A program made the position numbers and the translations under genes. The notes under the pieces are model-generated. The model was not told the DNA's origin, ran no database searches, and saw only the letters and a program-made list of their open reading frames with translations. Below, piece by piece: positions 10,296 through 22,367 of a stretch of DNA of 64,000 bases. This stretch comes from Talpa occidentalis (Eukaryota > Chordata > Mammalia > Eulipotyphla > Talpidae). The stretch lies in the NCBI RefSeq assembly GCF_014898055.3, contig NW_023602073.1, forward strand, positions 81,448,678 through 81,512,677, given 5' to 3'. Within the stretch, counting starts at the first letter, position 1, and each line of letters starts with the position of its first letter.

Positions 10296-13200
10296 CCTTT
10301 TAATTCTAGAGCTTAGTAGATCATCAGCATTGATTTCTGTTTTCCACTTTTGTAACACTAAGTTGGAATGTTAACATATATACAGTTTTGTGTTCTGCAT
10401 ATTGTCAAAAAAAATTTGTCATGTTGTTAAAATCATTTAAATTGTTACTTTAATGGTTGCATAATAATCTAGAGATTTGATATTCTAAAATTTACATAAT
10501 ATTGTCATTATTATTCACTTTAAAAACACTTGTGTTTATTGTAGAAATATAAATTGCAAGCAGTCTGAATTAATAAAAACTTACAATTTTACTTTCCAGA
10601 GACAATTACTGTTAATACATATTGTGTATTTAAAATATCAAGCTATTTTATATAAAGTCATTCCCTATTATTGAACTTTTAGAATATATTTCACTTGCTA
10701 TAATTTTATCATTAGTTTATTAGTTACTTAGAATAAGTTTCTAAAATTGTGCTGAAGGTATGTATATTTTTATGACTTTGATACCTAGGCCCTGGACAAC
10801 TGATAATATTGTAGCAGCAATGTAACTTAATCTTCTTGACCATCTAAAAGTAATCTTTAACATGAATTGCTGAACAGGAATATCTCAAATGAAATATAAC
10901 CTTAGTTATAGATAGTTGTTATTGAATGCTGAATCTTTTTTTTTTTTGCATCTCATTGAAATAGATATTACTTTGTATCAGAGTGATGTGTAAAATACTT
11001 TCTGCTTGTCATTTGATAATAAATTTCAAAATAAAAACAGAGATAGTCGGGTAAAGATACACGGGTAGTAGCACCCAATGATAAATAGCTTGTAGACAGA
11101 ATTATTTTAGGGTAAGAATTAAAAAAAAAATCTTTACCTTTATTTTTACTAAGTCAGGGCCCAGAAACCTATGAAACATTTGAAAAAACAGAATTTTTGT
11201 TCTAAGAGACACTGTGCCACTCTATAATAGGAACCACTGAGAACAGCTGTATTGATTAAAATTATCAATAATAGTTCAAAGAATTTCATGACTGAAAGTT
11301 ACGGAAAAAATTAAAAATTTGCAAATTGCGATTGCTTCTCTTGACTTTAATACCTGGCCACAGTAACTGTTGTTTCTTTAAGAAAGCTCGAAAATTGGTT
11401 CAATGAGAATATTTAAGGTCAGATGGATCTAATTTCCTTTTTATCTCTGGAAATACAAAGCCAAATAAAATTAAATCACTCTCTCTGGATTCCAATATGG
11501 AAGTTTCTGACCTGGCATTTAGTGGTGTCAAAAGGACAATTAAAGGGAGAAGAGCTTGTTTTGGTTATATCATCCATCACCTTGTCAGCTGGATACAAAG
11601 TAGAGCTTTGGCTTCTATTTCAGATAATGTCATTGCAGCAGTTCTCAGTCCCACAAGTTTGTTGCCTATACACTCTATTAAGAGAAAAATGCCTCACTTT
11701 TCAGGACCTTTCTATGTTACCCCTCATTCTATATTGCACTTGAGACTCTTTCACATCTAATCGATTTTCAGTACTATGCAGATTGTATATTTTCCCCTCT
11801 GATCTGTCATTTTGGCGATGTGACTAGCATAGGAATGGATAAAATGAAAATATCAAGGCAGACTTTTGATAAAATAATTGCTATTTTATAATATCTCTTA
11901 GAATGCATCAACATGAGATATTATACAGGATAACTAATATAAAGTTTGTCTAATTTTGATAATGGATATTGTCAAGAAAAAATGAGGAGGAAGGGGAGAA
12001 GGGAGTGCCGGGAGGAGAAGAAGAAATAGTGAACGCTTAATGGATAAAAAAGGTTCTTGCATAGGCAGCTGTCATCAGCAAATTAGCTAAAACAGAATTT
12101 TCCAAGTGTGATCAGGGGAGTCCTCGCGAAAGAGCAACACTGTGCTCTTGTTAAAAGCAGAGCTTTCTGCATGCTACTCCACCTCTATGAAATCCAATTC
12201 ACTTGGAATGGGGCTAAAGCATCTGTATTTTTTATGAGCACCAAAGATGAGTCTTGTGCCCACTGAAGTTTGATATCTATTGAATTAAAGTGTAAAGTTA
12301 ATTGAAAAATCCTAACCCATGGCCTGCATAAAAACAATTTTCTTCACACAAAAATCTATTCATGTATTATGACTTATCCTCAAGCATTAAAAAAAGTACA
12401 AAACACAGAATACTCAAAGAAACTTAACTTTTAAAATGTTCATATTGGAAAACAGGAACTGGTGAGGATTTATTCATCCTATTCTGCCCACTTTTTAAAG
12501 ATGTGACTTTTAATTGTGAGCAGGAGATTTTTAGGGTAGAATGACTTTATACTTACAAGTAATTGTTTCCTCCAGATAGCCAGAATGATAAGTGTGTATA
12601 GTGTTTACATAACACAGTAATTAAGCTATATGGGTATAGGGTCTTTCTGAATTACTGAAGCATACAAATTATTTTAAGAATTTGGATAACAAATACCGTC
12701 CACATACCAATATATTTAGCATAAATCTATCGATGTTGGAACATATTTTGGCCGGGCAAATATTATAAATAAATTCTAAATATTATAAATAAATTCTATT
12801 GATCATGGTTAATGGTGATTTTCCTTAAATTTAAAAAACGTAATAAGGCTTTAGGGCATGTTTTACTTAAGACTTGTGAGACATAAACCTGTTTCTCTAC
12901 ATAATTTCAGTAACTTTCCCATCTAAGAAAAAAATTGGCATAGAAAAGCAAGAAATGAATTCAGAGTCCCAAAGGTCAAATGCTAATATTGCATTTCCTT
13001 CATTTAAAAAAAATATTACTACTATCAGTGTTGAAACTATTGATTATCAATGAAAAAACGTATTTCCATGGACCACTTTTTGACATGTACATTTTAATCT
13101 GCGTTAAAAACATATTAATCCCTGCCTCTTTTCCTTCCAATGTTTGAAGTTGAATAGCAACACAAGGATATTATGCAAATCAAGACAATTCTTTCCTAAG

Positions 13201-15845
13201 CTCTGAAATTTAATGTCAAAAAATACATATTTTAGCATTCATTATTTAGTGAAAAGTTCATTTTTATTTTTTCTGCAAAAATGCTCTAAGCTTTGAAATA
13301 AAAGAAGCTTGTATGTCCCTGGTTATACCGTATGTTTTAGAAATTTTAACTTCTTCCTGGGTGTTTGAGCAGGTTAATATTTGATTTTAGGGGGATTGCA
13401 CTGATTTCATTTGTATTATTTTGTTGTTTTTCTTATGTTCTTATGCTATCTTATGTATGAACAGAAATGAAAAATCATGCAAAGGATGAGTGATCAATAA
13501 CCACCTCAGACTTGGTCAATGACTTAGTCTGTGTTAGGAGACCATGATTAATGTAAAAAGTACAAGTCGTGTCAGAAACTATATGAAATAATGGATAAGG
13601 TTTCTGTACATGATGTCTTCTGAAACCATCATTACCACCACCTTCAGCTCCAGACCACAGAGAATCACTGTCCTTGGCACCACCAGTAGTGAATATGACC
13701 TGCAGCTGTGGCTTGGCATGAAGTAGGTGCTTATCAAAAACAGCGAATTTAGTGAAAAGAGATTATTTTCAATTGTGGTCAATAAAGGAATAATTTTAAC
13801 AGTAAAATTAGAATTATTTGGCCAGTATTTTTATGGGATGTGAGATTTAAACAGGTGTAGAGAGAACAACATGAGTAAAAGTATAAGTTTACAATGTGTA
13901 AATGTTTTGAGAGACACTGAGTAGATTAGTAGATAAGTCTGACTATGGCAGAGACCTCAGATGAGTACATGTGGCTGGGACCCAATTATAAAAAGCTTAA
14001 ACTCCAGGCTAGGAGATAGTGAAATTTATCCTGTGGGCAACAGAAAACTTTCAGATAATAGAAATATTTACATTATTAAATATGCATGAGGATAGTTTAC
14101 TGTAATTCTTATTACCTTTTTAACATTTTTTAAAGCATAGTACTTTGTGTGTATATATATATTTCAGAGAGTTTAAATGCTATTTTATTTTAGGCAATTC
14201 TATTAATTTTCAGTGATAATTGATTTTCAAGTACTTCAATAATACTTTGTAAATATTGGTAACACGTCAGAGTTATTTATCCTTTGTACCTTTGTCTAAT
14301 GTGATCTATTCCGTTGAAAATTACTATAAAAGTCAATAGCTGTGTAACATATAAAATCTTTTTCTCTTCACAAAGCCATTTGTTAAGTGTTTAATTGAGA
14401 CTATTGCTCCCATTAGGCAATGTACAAAGATTGCCACATGGGAGGTCTTTAAAAATGGAATTCAGGGAATCTACATGCTCTGAGCATCTTCAATATGGCA
14501 CCCAACATTTGTTACCACGGAGCTAGATTGTTCTTGGTGGTGTCAGCTAAATATATCAATTTTTTTGGAAGCCAGTTACAAACTGCTTTCAAAATAACAG
14601 ATCCTGGATAATATGACTTATAGTGGGTAGGTAGATATACATTAACTTGGAGTGTGCAAGATGTTTAAGAGAATGTGACCTGTAGTGAATAATGGAATGC
14701 TTTGTTTCACATCTGTTAGCCAATCCTTCAGGGTCCTTTACTCAACTGCTTTGAATATTCTAATCAGGGTTTAAGTTAGAAATTAAATTTCAGTTCTCAA
14801 TTGCTTCCTTTATGTACTCCCTAACTAAATCCAGAACCTCAAAAGATGAGCCTTACTGAGTTTTGAATCTTAATATAAGTTAATTATAGCTTTGGCATAA
14901 TTAACGAACAGGTTTAATTTGTCAAGTAAACTGAAATTGTCTAACATACATAAAACAGCAGCATTTTGTGTAGTTTTATTGAGTTAGCAGATACTTCTTA
15001 TAAACCTTTCCAAAGGTAGTATTTTATCTTAATGTCATTTTTGTTAATCCAGAACTATTTTTAGTACTGAATATCCACCTTTCAAGATAGCCATGTATTA
15101 CTGATTTTACATCAAGAATACTTGTGTGTATAGTGTGTACTTAATATAATTGTTCTATGAAAATTCTTACTGAAATATGAAACTCATCCAAAGAAAAATC
15201 ATTGCCTTAAACATATTTTGTATATACAGTTGCACAAAATAGACACATGTTAAAGATACATGGCCAAAATATTTCACAAAATTTTAATATTTGCATTGTT
15301 TGATATATTTCCTAAAAGAAAGTAGTAATTTGATTGGTATATGTTATGCTATATTTGACATATATTTGAAAAGTCATAATAATGTAAATGTTTATCATAT
15401 GAATACTTGTTACATTTCTTCATCAAACTCTTAAAAATATGTTTCTATGTTGTATTTTAGAGCAATAGTAAGCTTTTCAACTGCAGCATTTGTCCTTATC
15501 AGAATAAAGAACTTCCAAAATCTTATGCAGTTTCTCTGAAATAATAATGGGCCAATATGTCATAATTTTAGACTATAAAAATACTTAGGAACAAAATATT
15601 TTAAAAAAAGAATGTGGTAACAGGAGACAATGCCTTTTGACATTACAATTTAGCTAATAAGTTTAAGACACCTTTAAAATAGGATCTATTCATTGTATTT
15701 CAGCTTCCTTTTATATTTGTTGGAGCATATGCACTTTTGGTTTTTAAACTGGTTATGATAAAACTGTATGTCTTGAAAGAAAATCTTCATTAGTGTAGGC
15801 TGATACAGGAAAGGTGTCTTCCAACTTCATTTCTTCTGTTTTCAG
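10296..15845. other. Unrecognised unique AT-rich DNA without SINEs
   Basis: About 5.5 kb in which I see no young mobile element. Two overlapping plus-strand frames at 11423-11760 (106 and 87 codons) have no recognisable domain. A 20-base tandem duplication lies at 12758-12797. Confidence 0.5.
12758..12797. repeat. Perfect 20-base tandem duplication
   Basis: The unit aaatattataaataaattct occurs twice head to tail with no mismatch. It is probably a recent slippage duplication. Confidence 0.97.
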
Positions 15846-16025
15846 CTTCGAGATTCCAATGAAATCAAACAAAGATCCATTCCTGGAAAAAGAATGGGAT
15901 CAACTGAAAGATTAAATAAAATTCAATACAGTGAACAAGAGCTGTTACTTGAAAGTACAAAAATTAGTTGGTTTTATATGAGAAGAAAGCCATCCAGTCT
16001 CATTGATTTTACATTAATAAACTGA
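15846..16025 (+). other. Candidate terminal exon (speculative)
   Basis: A pyrimidine-rich run ending ttcttctgttttcag (acceptor, AG at 15844-15845) is followed by 59 open codons to TGA at 16023-16025. The read contains basic and acidic residues (for example SNEIKQRSIPGKRMGSTERL). An AATAAA lies at about 16015-16020, overlapping the end of the frame. No domain is recognised and there is no evidence of transcription. In AT-rich DNA such a combination can arise by chance. Confidence 0.15.
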
Positions 16026-16599
16026 GTTAAACTTCCTTTGTATAATTTAAGTACTCTTTAACATATTGGGATGTATCAAATCTGATATAAACCTAGAAAT
16101 ATTTGGTTTGGAGCAAGTAGTCAATGTTTATTAGAATAAAATTTCTGATTATTTATTATTATGAAAATGATTAAGAATATCTACTGAGTTATGACACTGT
16201 TAAATGGGGAGTTATTAGAAAACATAACAGAGTATTAATATCTAATTATATAAAATTGATTTGTAATTAGCTCTACAGGAGTGCGAAAATAATTCCTGCA
16301 GTATTAATGACAACCAGATTAAAGAGGAAAGTTTTTTTTTCCCCCTTGCTCTAATTAGTTTGGTTTGCAAATTCTTATTTATGAAACAAATATATTATTT
16401 ATTTTCCTGCAAGTGCTTATAACTCCAAGCTACCTTTTCTACTGCAGGAAAGGTTCAGTTGTTTTCTTACTTTGCTTCAAGGATATTAATGTAATCACAC
16501 AAAGGTTACAACTAATGAGAAAAAGAAAAGAAATAAGAAAACAGATCCAACTTTAAACAAATGTGTGAAATATTCATAAACATTTGTATTTGGTACAGA
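16026..16599. other. Unrecognised AT-rich sequence
   Basis: No gene or repeat recognised. Confidence 0.5.
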
Positions 16600-17065
16600 C
16601 TTTATCCCTTTAATCATGTGTCCCAATCCCCTGCTGAGGAGGGAGCACCCAGGGTCCTTACTACATCAGCATCATCCCACCCAACCTTCACTCCTCAACT
16701 GTGGCGTGGGCTTTTTCTTCTCATGATTCTGTTGTCCCATCAAAACTCAACTCTATCACATAATCTTACATTATGTCTTTTTATATTTCCTGTTGATAAG
16801 TCGTTAATTTGATATAAGTCTACCAATTTGGGAAATATGTTGAGAAAATTTCATAATGCAAACAGACTGTCAAGATAATGTCAAGATACACCCTGGCTTT
16901 AAGCTTTGCCATCAGTATATTTTATAATATATTCTTGTCTGCGATACATTTCTTCCCTGCTGGACTGAAATTGCTGAACATGAAACACCTGCCATATTCA
17001 CCACTATATTCCTCAGGGTCCAACCCAAGAGCTGCACCAATTGCTTGGCTCATGTCGGCTTTTTA
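16600..17065 (+). mobile_element. Probable L2 LINE 3' relic
   Basis: The downstream text around 16960-17070 ('tgctggactgaaattgctg', 'attcaccactatattcctcaggg', 'gcttggctcatgt', then a run like tttataaat) follows the order of the L2 3' terminus. The body at 16610-16800 is pyrimidine-rich and fits weakly. Confidence 0.45.
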
Positions 17066-17643
17066 TAAATATAAGATAATCAATTAGTATGGGAAAAAAC
17101 TCAGTGTTTAGTTTAGTTTTATATAATGCCAATAATTAAGGATTTATTTAACCAATTCAAAGGTAATTAATAGTGACCAGGTGCTTAAAATTCTTCTTAT
17201 TTGTTCTCGTATATATAAAAATTGTGGTTTTGTATTTCACATTTCTTCCATTTAAGGCATTAGTTTTATTTACCTAGTTCCCCACTGCCACCTTACACAT
17301 AGATCTGGATACCCTTTACCAACTAGTATTTCCAGTGTAGTATAAAAAGCTGTTAATGTTGTATGCTCCTAGGGTGCTAAAAGTACTGGTATGTTGAAGG
17401 ATTACTAATACTGTACCAAAAATATCTAGTGTAATACCCAACAACACTCATGCACTTTTGGAGAATAAATCTAAGAATCCTTAAAATGGTTGCAAGTTTT
17501 AGTAAAAACTTTTTGTAACATCTGGCATGGTGTGTATCATCCTTGACAAGCCCTCAAAAACTTGTAGTAATATCATTTTTTTATATTTGTTTCCAAGCAA
17601 ATGCATTTGTGAATAGCAAGGATGTGAGCAGAAAGAGTTGTTA
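17066..17643. other. Unrecognised AT-rich sequence
   Basis: No feature supported. Confidence 0.5.
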
Positions 17644-17913
17644 GGGGCTTCCCCACTGGTGGTGCAAGGGGTTAAGATGCAACCCATGAAGCTATCCGTA
17701 GCCATTGCAGCACGAGTTTGATCCCTGGCCAGGGAGGTGACCCACATGGCGCAGCAGCTCTCCTGCCTCGCCTGCTGCTCCCCTCAGCAGTGTATTTCGG
17801 TCAGTCTGCCTGTTCTGTTCCCCACTCTGTCGCTGGTGAATCCTCTCACCCTCCCGCACCGCTAGCCTATACCCAGTTCTTGTATGCATAAATAAATAAA
17901 TCTTAAAAAAAAA
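17644..17913 (+). mobile_element. tRNA-derived SINE
   Basis: A full-length copy from ggggcttccccactggtgg to a (aaat)n tail ending tcttaaaaaaaaa. The A and B box regions are recognisable but mutated. The flanks share only about six bases (tgttag). Frames predicted across it on the minus strand are SINE translations. Confidence 0.93.
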
Positions 17914-18519
17914 TGTTAGCATATAATATTGGAAAGTTGTATGATTGAACTTTGAGAAAAAAACTAATTAATCTTCACCATTTATGTTACCATCTCCCTG
18001 TTCATTAATGTGAAATACCTGTTGTCCTTGTAGTTTAAATGTTCATTGTCATGATTTGTATTTTTGGCAGGAGGTCAAAGGGGTAACTGAATTACCACCC
18101 GCCCCTTTTTTTTAAGCAGAGAAATAAGCTCAGGGAATAGGATGGCTTTTTGTTTTAGTAACTGGGACCGATTCCTTCTCTTTTGATGCTTACAGATAAA
18201 GGCTTTAGAGGAAGAAGAACGCAGGTCACATTCATGGTTCTCAGGCCCTCAGCCTTTCCCACAACACAGTTACAGTATGAGTGGAAACAAGCACAGATTT
18301 GGAAGTTAGATGCAGTTCATTCACTTACACCTTAATATCACTATATCATCATGTAAAATTGGGAAATCAGTGCCCGCTTCCATCAGTGACAAGTGAAGGA
18401 TCTTAGAAGTGGTGAGTGTCTGTTGAGAAGTCATAGCATACAGCAGATTTTCCAGTCCTTCCTTCCATCTCTTTGCTTTCCCAACTTATTGTGATGTGTG
18501 AAAATACTACTAGAGTAAT
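17914..18519. other. Unrecognised sequence, possible weak MIR
   Basis: Sequence near 18280-18370 ('agcacagatttggaagttagatg') is faintly MIR-like. Nothing else is recognised. Confidence 0.35.
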
Positions 18520-18529
18520 GAAACATCTT

Positions 18530-18803
18530 GGGCCTCCCTGGTGGTGCAGCAGGTTGAATGCAATGCTGTGAAGCTGTCTGCAGCCTCTGCAGTGGGGGTT
18601 CAATTCCTGGCGGGCTAGGGAGCTACCCACATGGCGTGGCAGACCTCTCCTGTCTAGCCTGCTGCTCCCCTCAGCAGTGCTTTTGGTCTGTCTGCCTGTT
18701 CTGCTCCCCATTCTGTCTCTAGTGATTTCTCTCACCCTCCCGCGCCTCTGGCCTCCACCCCAGCTCTTGTATAAATAAATAAAATCTTAAAAAAAAAAAA
18801 AAA
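18530..18803 (+). mobile_element. tRNA-derived SINE with exact target-site duplication
   Basis: It runs from gggcctccctggtggtgc to a poly-A tail of about 15 A. The 10-base flanks gaaacatctt at 18520-18529 and 18807-18816 are identical and form the target-site duplication. Confidence 0.95.
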
Positions 18804-18899
18804 CCCGAAACATCTTGGTTTGATGGGAAATGAAAAGGGAGAAATTTGGTTTGGAGACAGCGATGTAAGTAGTATGAAATCTTTATGGGAAAGGAGGGG

Positions 18900-18990
18900 G
18901 AAAAAGGTTCAAATCCTGGCTTTGTCCCCCTAGCTACATAAACTTGGGCTCTCAAACATTTTTGAACCTCATTTCCCTCCCCAAAGATAC
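18900..18990 (+). mobile_element. MIR SINE fragment
   Basis: 'ggttcaaatcctggctttg' followed by 'cttgggctctcaaacattt' and 'gaacctcatttccctc' is the MIR core order. The ends are not clear. Confidence 0.6.
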
Positions 18991-20486
18991 AGGTTTTATT
19001 ATTTATCACTTGCAGGCTTAATTATCTACCATCCCAGAATGAACCATCAGGTTTTCTTATCCTCAGCAGAGAGACCCAAAGAAATGTTATTATATTTTGC
19101 CAATATAAAAATTTGAAATACAGAAAATTTGAGGATGAGAAAATCTCTCCATTTTTTAATCTTTCAGACTTTCTCTGTCTCAAAGTCTTAAAGAAAACCA
19201 ACTCTCTGAGGAAAGATAAATTTCAAAGAAATCTGCAGTGTTTCCATAAAAGATTGATAAGTACATGTTTCAGTATATAAAACATTTGATTTAAAAGGAA
19301 CAATGCACATGGCAGATGCTGCTTTATCTTGAAATTTCACAGCTGTCATCTGTTGTAGCAGTGATGGTTGAATGGGTGGAATATTGTTTTCTCCACTAAA
19401 GAAATTATTCAGCCTTCATTATATAAAAACTTATTTCATTTTTTTTTCAGTTTTACATCTGAAAGCAATGGAACACACCTATCTTTATTTGTAACTACCT
19501 TCTTATTGTCAGTTAGAAGTGCTTCCTGTGACATTCATGTACCCATTTATAATTTGTCTTTCATACCATCAGTAATACTCATTCCAATTGCAACAACCCC
19601 TCTAACTGCCTGGCCATTTCCCCCTCTCTCTCCTCCTCAGTGTCTTTGCATTCTTTGGTACTTTCTATGACTCTGCTTCCCTGAACATCTCTACGCTGTT
19701 TTGCATTTCCCCTCCATCCCATGCCTCTTCTGTTAGCCGGCCTTTTTTTTTTTTTTTTCCTGTCTGCAATTGGAGTGTATCCTCAAATGATTGTGCTCTA
19801 CTTAACTCTCCTTGGTGCATTCATTCACTTCCATAAATTGAGTTTAGTTAGTATTTCTGGGTCTGTAATTCCCAAATCCCTGAATGTAGTGCTGACAGCT
19901 TGCATAGATACTGTAGCTGCTTCTGGGTAGTTCTACTTAGGATACCAGTAGGCCCCGAAAAGTCTCAGTCCCAAAGCAAAACTCACTGTTTCCCCATAGA
20001 AATTTAATTCTCCTCGCTTTCTTATCCAGTTAATAGATATCAGGCTTTGAAATTACAAAGCCAAACATTACGTATTCCCTTTTGCTTCTTATTTGCTTTG
20101 CTTTGTGGAATTTTCCTCCATGACTTTTTCCAAAGGCACTACTTTTCCCCGCACTGTCACCGTCCAGCTTTCATTACTTTTTGTCTGAGTTATGTAATGG
20201 TCTGTGATTGATTCCACATCATCACTTTTCCTATCAATCCATCCTACATCTCTGCCGGAGTAGAGTTATTTAATATTCACATTGATTATATAATTTTCCC
20301 TTAAAGTAGCTCCCTTTGCCTCTGTATCAGACTAGCAGGCATGACCCTGCACAGAAAACCTGATCTACCTCATGTTATTCATTCATGTTAATTTAATATG
20401 ACACAATTCTATTGTTTTCTCTCTTTATAATATTTTCTCTTTTTATAATCTTTCTTCCTACCATCATTGCTTGTAAAAATAATCCC
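18991..20486. other. Unrecognised pyrimidine-rich sequence
   Basis: Parts of 19480-20390 are C/T-rich and may be decayed L2. No gene is supported. The 100-codon frame at 19368-19670 has no known domain. Confidence 0.35.
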
Positions 20487-20525
20487 CTTCCTTCCTTCCT
20501 TCCTTCCTTCCTTCCTTCCTCCCTT
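20487..20525. repeat. (CTTC)n microsatellite
   Basis: About eight perfect CTTC units followed by a degenerate pyrimidine stretch to about 20570. It produces the Leu/Pro/Ser repeats of the 214-codon frame 20412-21056, which then runs through a SINE and is not a gene. Confidence 0.97.
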
Positions 20526-20705
20526 CCATCTTCCTTCTGTCTTTTCCTCCTTCCCTGCCTTTCATCATGTTCCTCTTCCTCTTATCCATCTCCTCTCTAT
20601 TTTTATTTATCTACCTGCCCTTTTATTTTCTCACTTGTCTACTTATTTGGCATTTTTTTGAGTATTTACTGTATGCCTGGCATAATTTTAGATGTTATAA
20701 TTTTA

Positions 20706-21046
20706 TTTTTATTTTATTTTTTTTTAAAGATTTTTTTTTTTTTAATAGAGGCATGTTTTTCTTTATTTATTTGTTTGCTTGTTTGTTTGTTTTGTTTATA
20801 CATGCACTGGGTACAGTCAGAAGCGCGGGAGGGTGAGAGAATTCACCAGAGCCAGAGCGGGGAGCAGAGCAGGCAGAAGGACCGAAGTACACTGCTGAGG
20901 GGAGCAGCGGGCGGCAGGAGAGGTCTGCGCGCCATGTGGGACCCTCCACCGGTGGCCGGGGAGCAGCTGGGGATTGAAGCAGCACTACAGAGGCTGCGGG
21001 CAGCTTCGCAACCCAGCGCTCCACCGCTGCGCCACCGGGGAGGCCC
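20706..21046 (-). mobile_element. tRNA-derived SINE, young subtype with extended tail
   Basis: Read on the minus strand it starts gggcctccccggtggcgcag near 21046 with a CpG-rich head, a tRNA-like A box, and a body ending 'ctgactgtacccagtgc'. The tail has (aaac)n, (aaat)n, the motif acatgcctctatt (20744-20756 on the plus strand as its complement), more A runs and a second aatcttt-like run. The target-site duplication gatgttataatttta is exact at 20691-20705 and 21047-21061. Confidence 0.95.
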
Positions 21047-21340
21047 GATGTTATAATTTTAAATGTTAACAATAATAGAACAGAACAAAGAGCATACCCT
21101 GTTGCCTTTCATGGTCTGGACAAAGAGACACGGCTCTCAGCTCTCAACTAGTCACATGCATTGGACTGAGGAGAAATACAGAAAAGAGTAGGGAGCCTCC
21201 CGTTAGAGGTGTGGCTTATTCAAGCCTGCCTTCAAATACCACCACCTTCCAGAACTTCTTTCCAATCACTCAGCCAGGATGCCAATTTTATTCCCCAATA
21301 AGAATGCAAACAGTGAACACAAGCATGTTTGGCTATTTTA

Positions 21341-21384
21341 TTTTATTTTATTTTAAATACAAATGTTAGACTTAGCGCCTCAGT
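21341..21384 (-). other. Extra segment between SINE tail and target duplication
   Basis: This 44-base segment is not part of the SINE consensus as seen in the other copies. It ends in an A-rich run on the minus strand, next to the left target duplication. The simplest reading is a short 3' transduction carried along with the SINE transcript. Confidence 0.45.
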
Positions 21385-21656
21385 CTTTTTTTTTTTTTTA
21401 AGATTTTATTTATGCATACAAGAGCTGGGGTACAGGCCAGAGATGCAGGGTGTTAGAGGATTCACCAGAGACAGAGTGGGGAACAGAACAGGCAGATCTA
21501 CTGAAATACACTGCTGAGGGGAGCAGCGGGCGAGACAGGAGAGGTCTGCTGTGCCATGTGGGTTTCTCCCTGGCCAGCAGGGGATGGAACTCGTGCTGCA
21601 GAGGATGCGGATTGTTTCATAGTGTGGTGCTTACCCCTAGCACCATCTTGGAGGCC
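21385..21656 (-). mobile_element. tRNA-derived SINE with possible 3' transduction
   Basis: A minus-strand copy of the older body type ('tatgcatacaagagctgggg' side at about 21411-21430). The target duplication catgtttggctatttta is at 21324-21340 and 21657-21673, but 44 extra bases lie between the left duplication and the SINE poly-T. Confidence 0.93.
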
Positions 21657-21789
21657 CATGTTTGGCTATTTTAAATGTAATTGCTATATCCCAAGTATCT
21701 TAAGAACAGTTCATAGTGAATGCTCAGTAAATAATAATCAAATGAATCAAATTTTTAGCTGGTGTTGGGGCTCTTAAATTACTGAACCT

Positions 21790-21935
21790 CATGCTAAGTT
21801 TATTTGTGTATTTGTTTTATCCTCTTTTCAGTCTGTAAGCACCAAAAAGTCAGGGATGACATCTTATCTTTCTGACTTTTCCCTTTACCCCAGTATATAC
21901 TACTATCAAATATTTCTTGGATTAAATAAGCAATA
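21790..21935 (+). mobile_element. Probable L2 3' terminus
   Basis: 'cagtctgtaagcaccaaaa' (about 21831) then 'gtcagggatgacatctt' and 'ccccagtatatactac' and a 'ttggattaaataag' end follow the L2 tail order. Confidence 0.5.
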
Positions 21936-22081
21936 TTCATGTAGAGTTATCTTAATATACTTATTACTTAGGTATAAAACTCAAATGCTGTTGTCATGTA
22001 TGGATCATTTCATTTTGCCATTTGATAATATATTTTTCAATAGTATGATTTTATAACTTCAACTATTTATTATTTGTTTCT

Positions 22082-22353
22082 TTTTTAAAAATATATATTT
22101 ATTTATGCATAAAAGAGCTGGGGTATAGGCCAGAGGTACAGGGTGGGGGTGAGAGAATTCACCAGAGACAGAATGGGGAGCAGAACAGGTGGATCTACTG
22201 AAATACACTGCTGAGGGGAGCAACGGGCAAGTCAGGAGAGGTCTGCTGCAGCATATGGGTTAGTTCCCTGGTCGGGGATCAAACTTGTGCTGCAGTGGCT
22301 GCTGAAGCTTCATAGTGCTGAGTTTTGAACCCTTGTGCCAGCAGGGAGATCCA
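22082..22353 (-). mobile_element. tRNA-derived SINE (old subtype)
   Basis: A minus-strand copy with 'tatgcataaaagagctgggg' at about 22105. The target duplication tattatttgtttct is exact at 22068-22081 and 22354-22367. The head end is mutated (gggagatcc instead of ggaggccc). Confidence 0.92.
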
Positions 22354-22367
22354 TATTATTTGTTTCT

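Noticed and set aside
11423..11760. Two overlapping frames of 106 and 87 codons
   Set aside because: Different frames over the same DNA with no recognisable domain or splice context; composition fits chance.
16561..17087. Two plus-strand frames of 83 and 69 codons
   Set aside because: They overlap sequence that looks like an L2 3' end and show no protein family.
20412..21056. Longest non-L1 open frame (214 codons)
   Set aside because: It runs from unrecognised T-rich DNA through a CTTC microsatellite into an antisense SINE; its composition follows those repeats.
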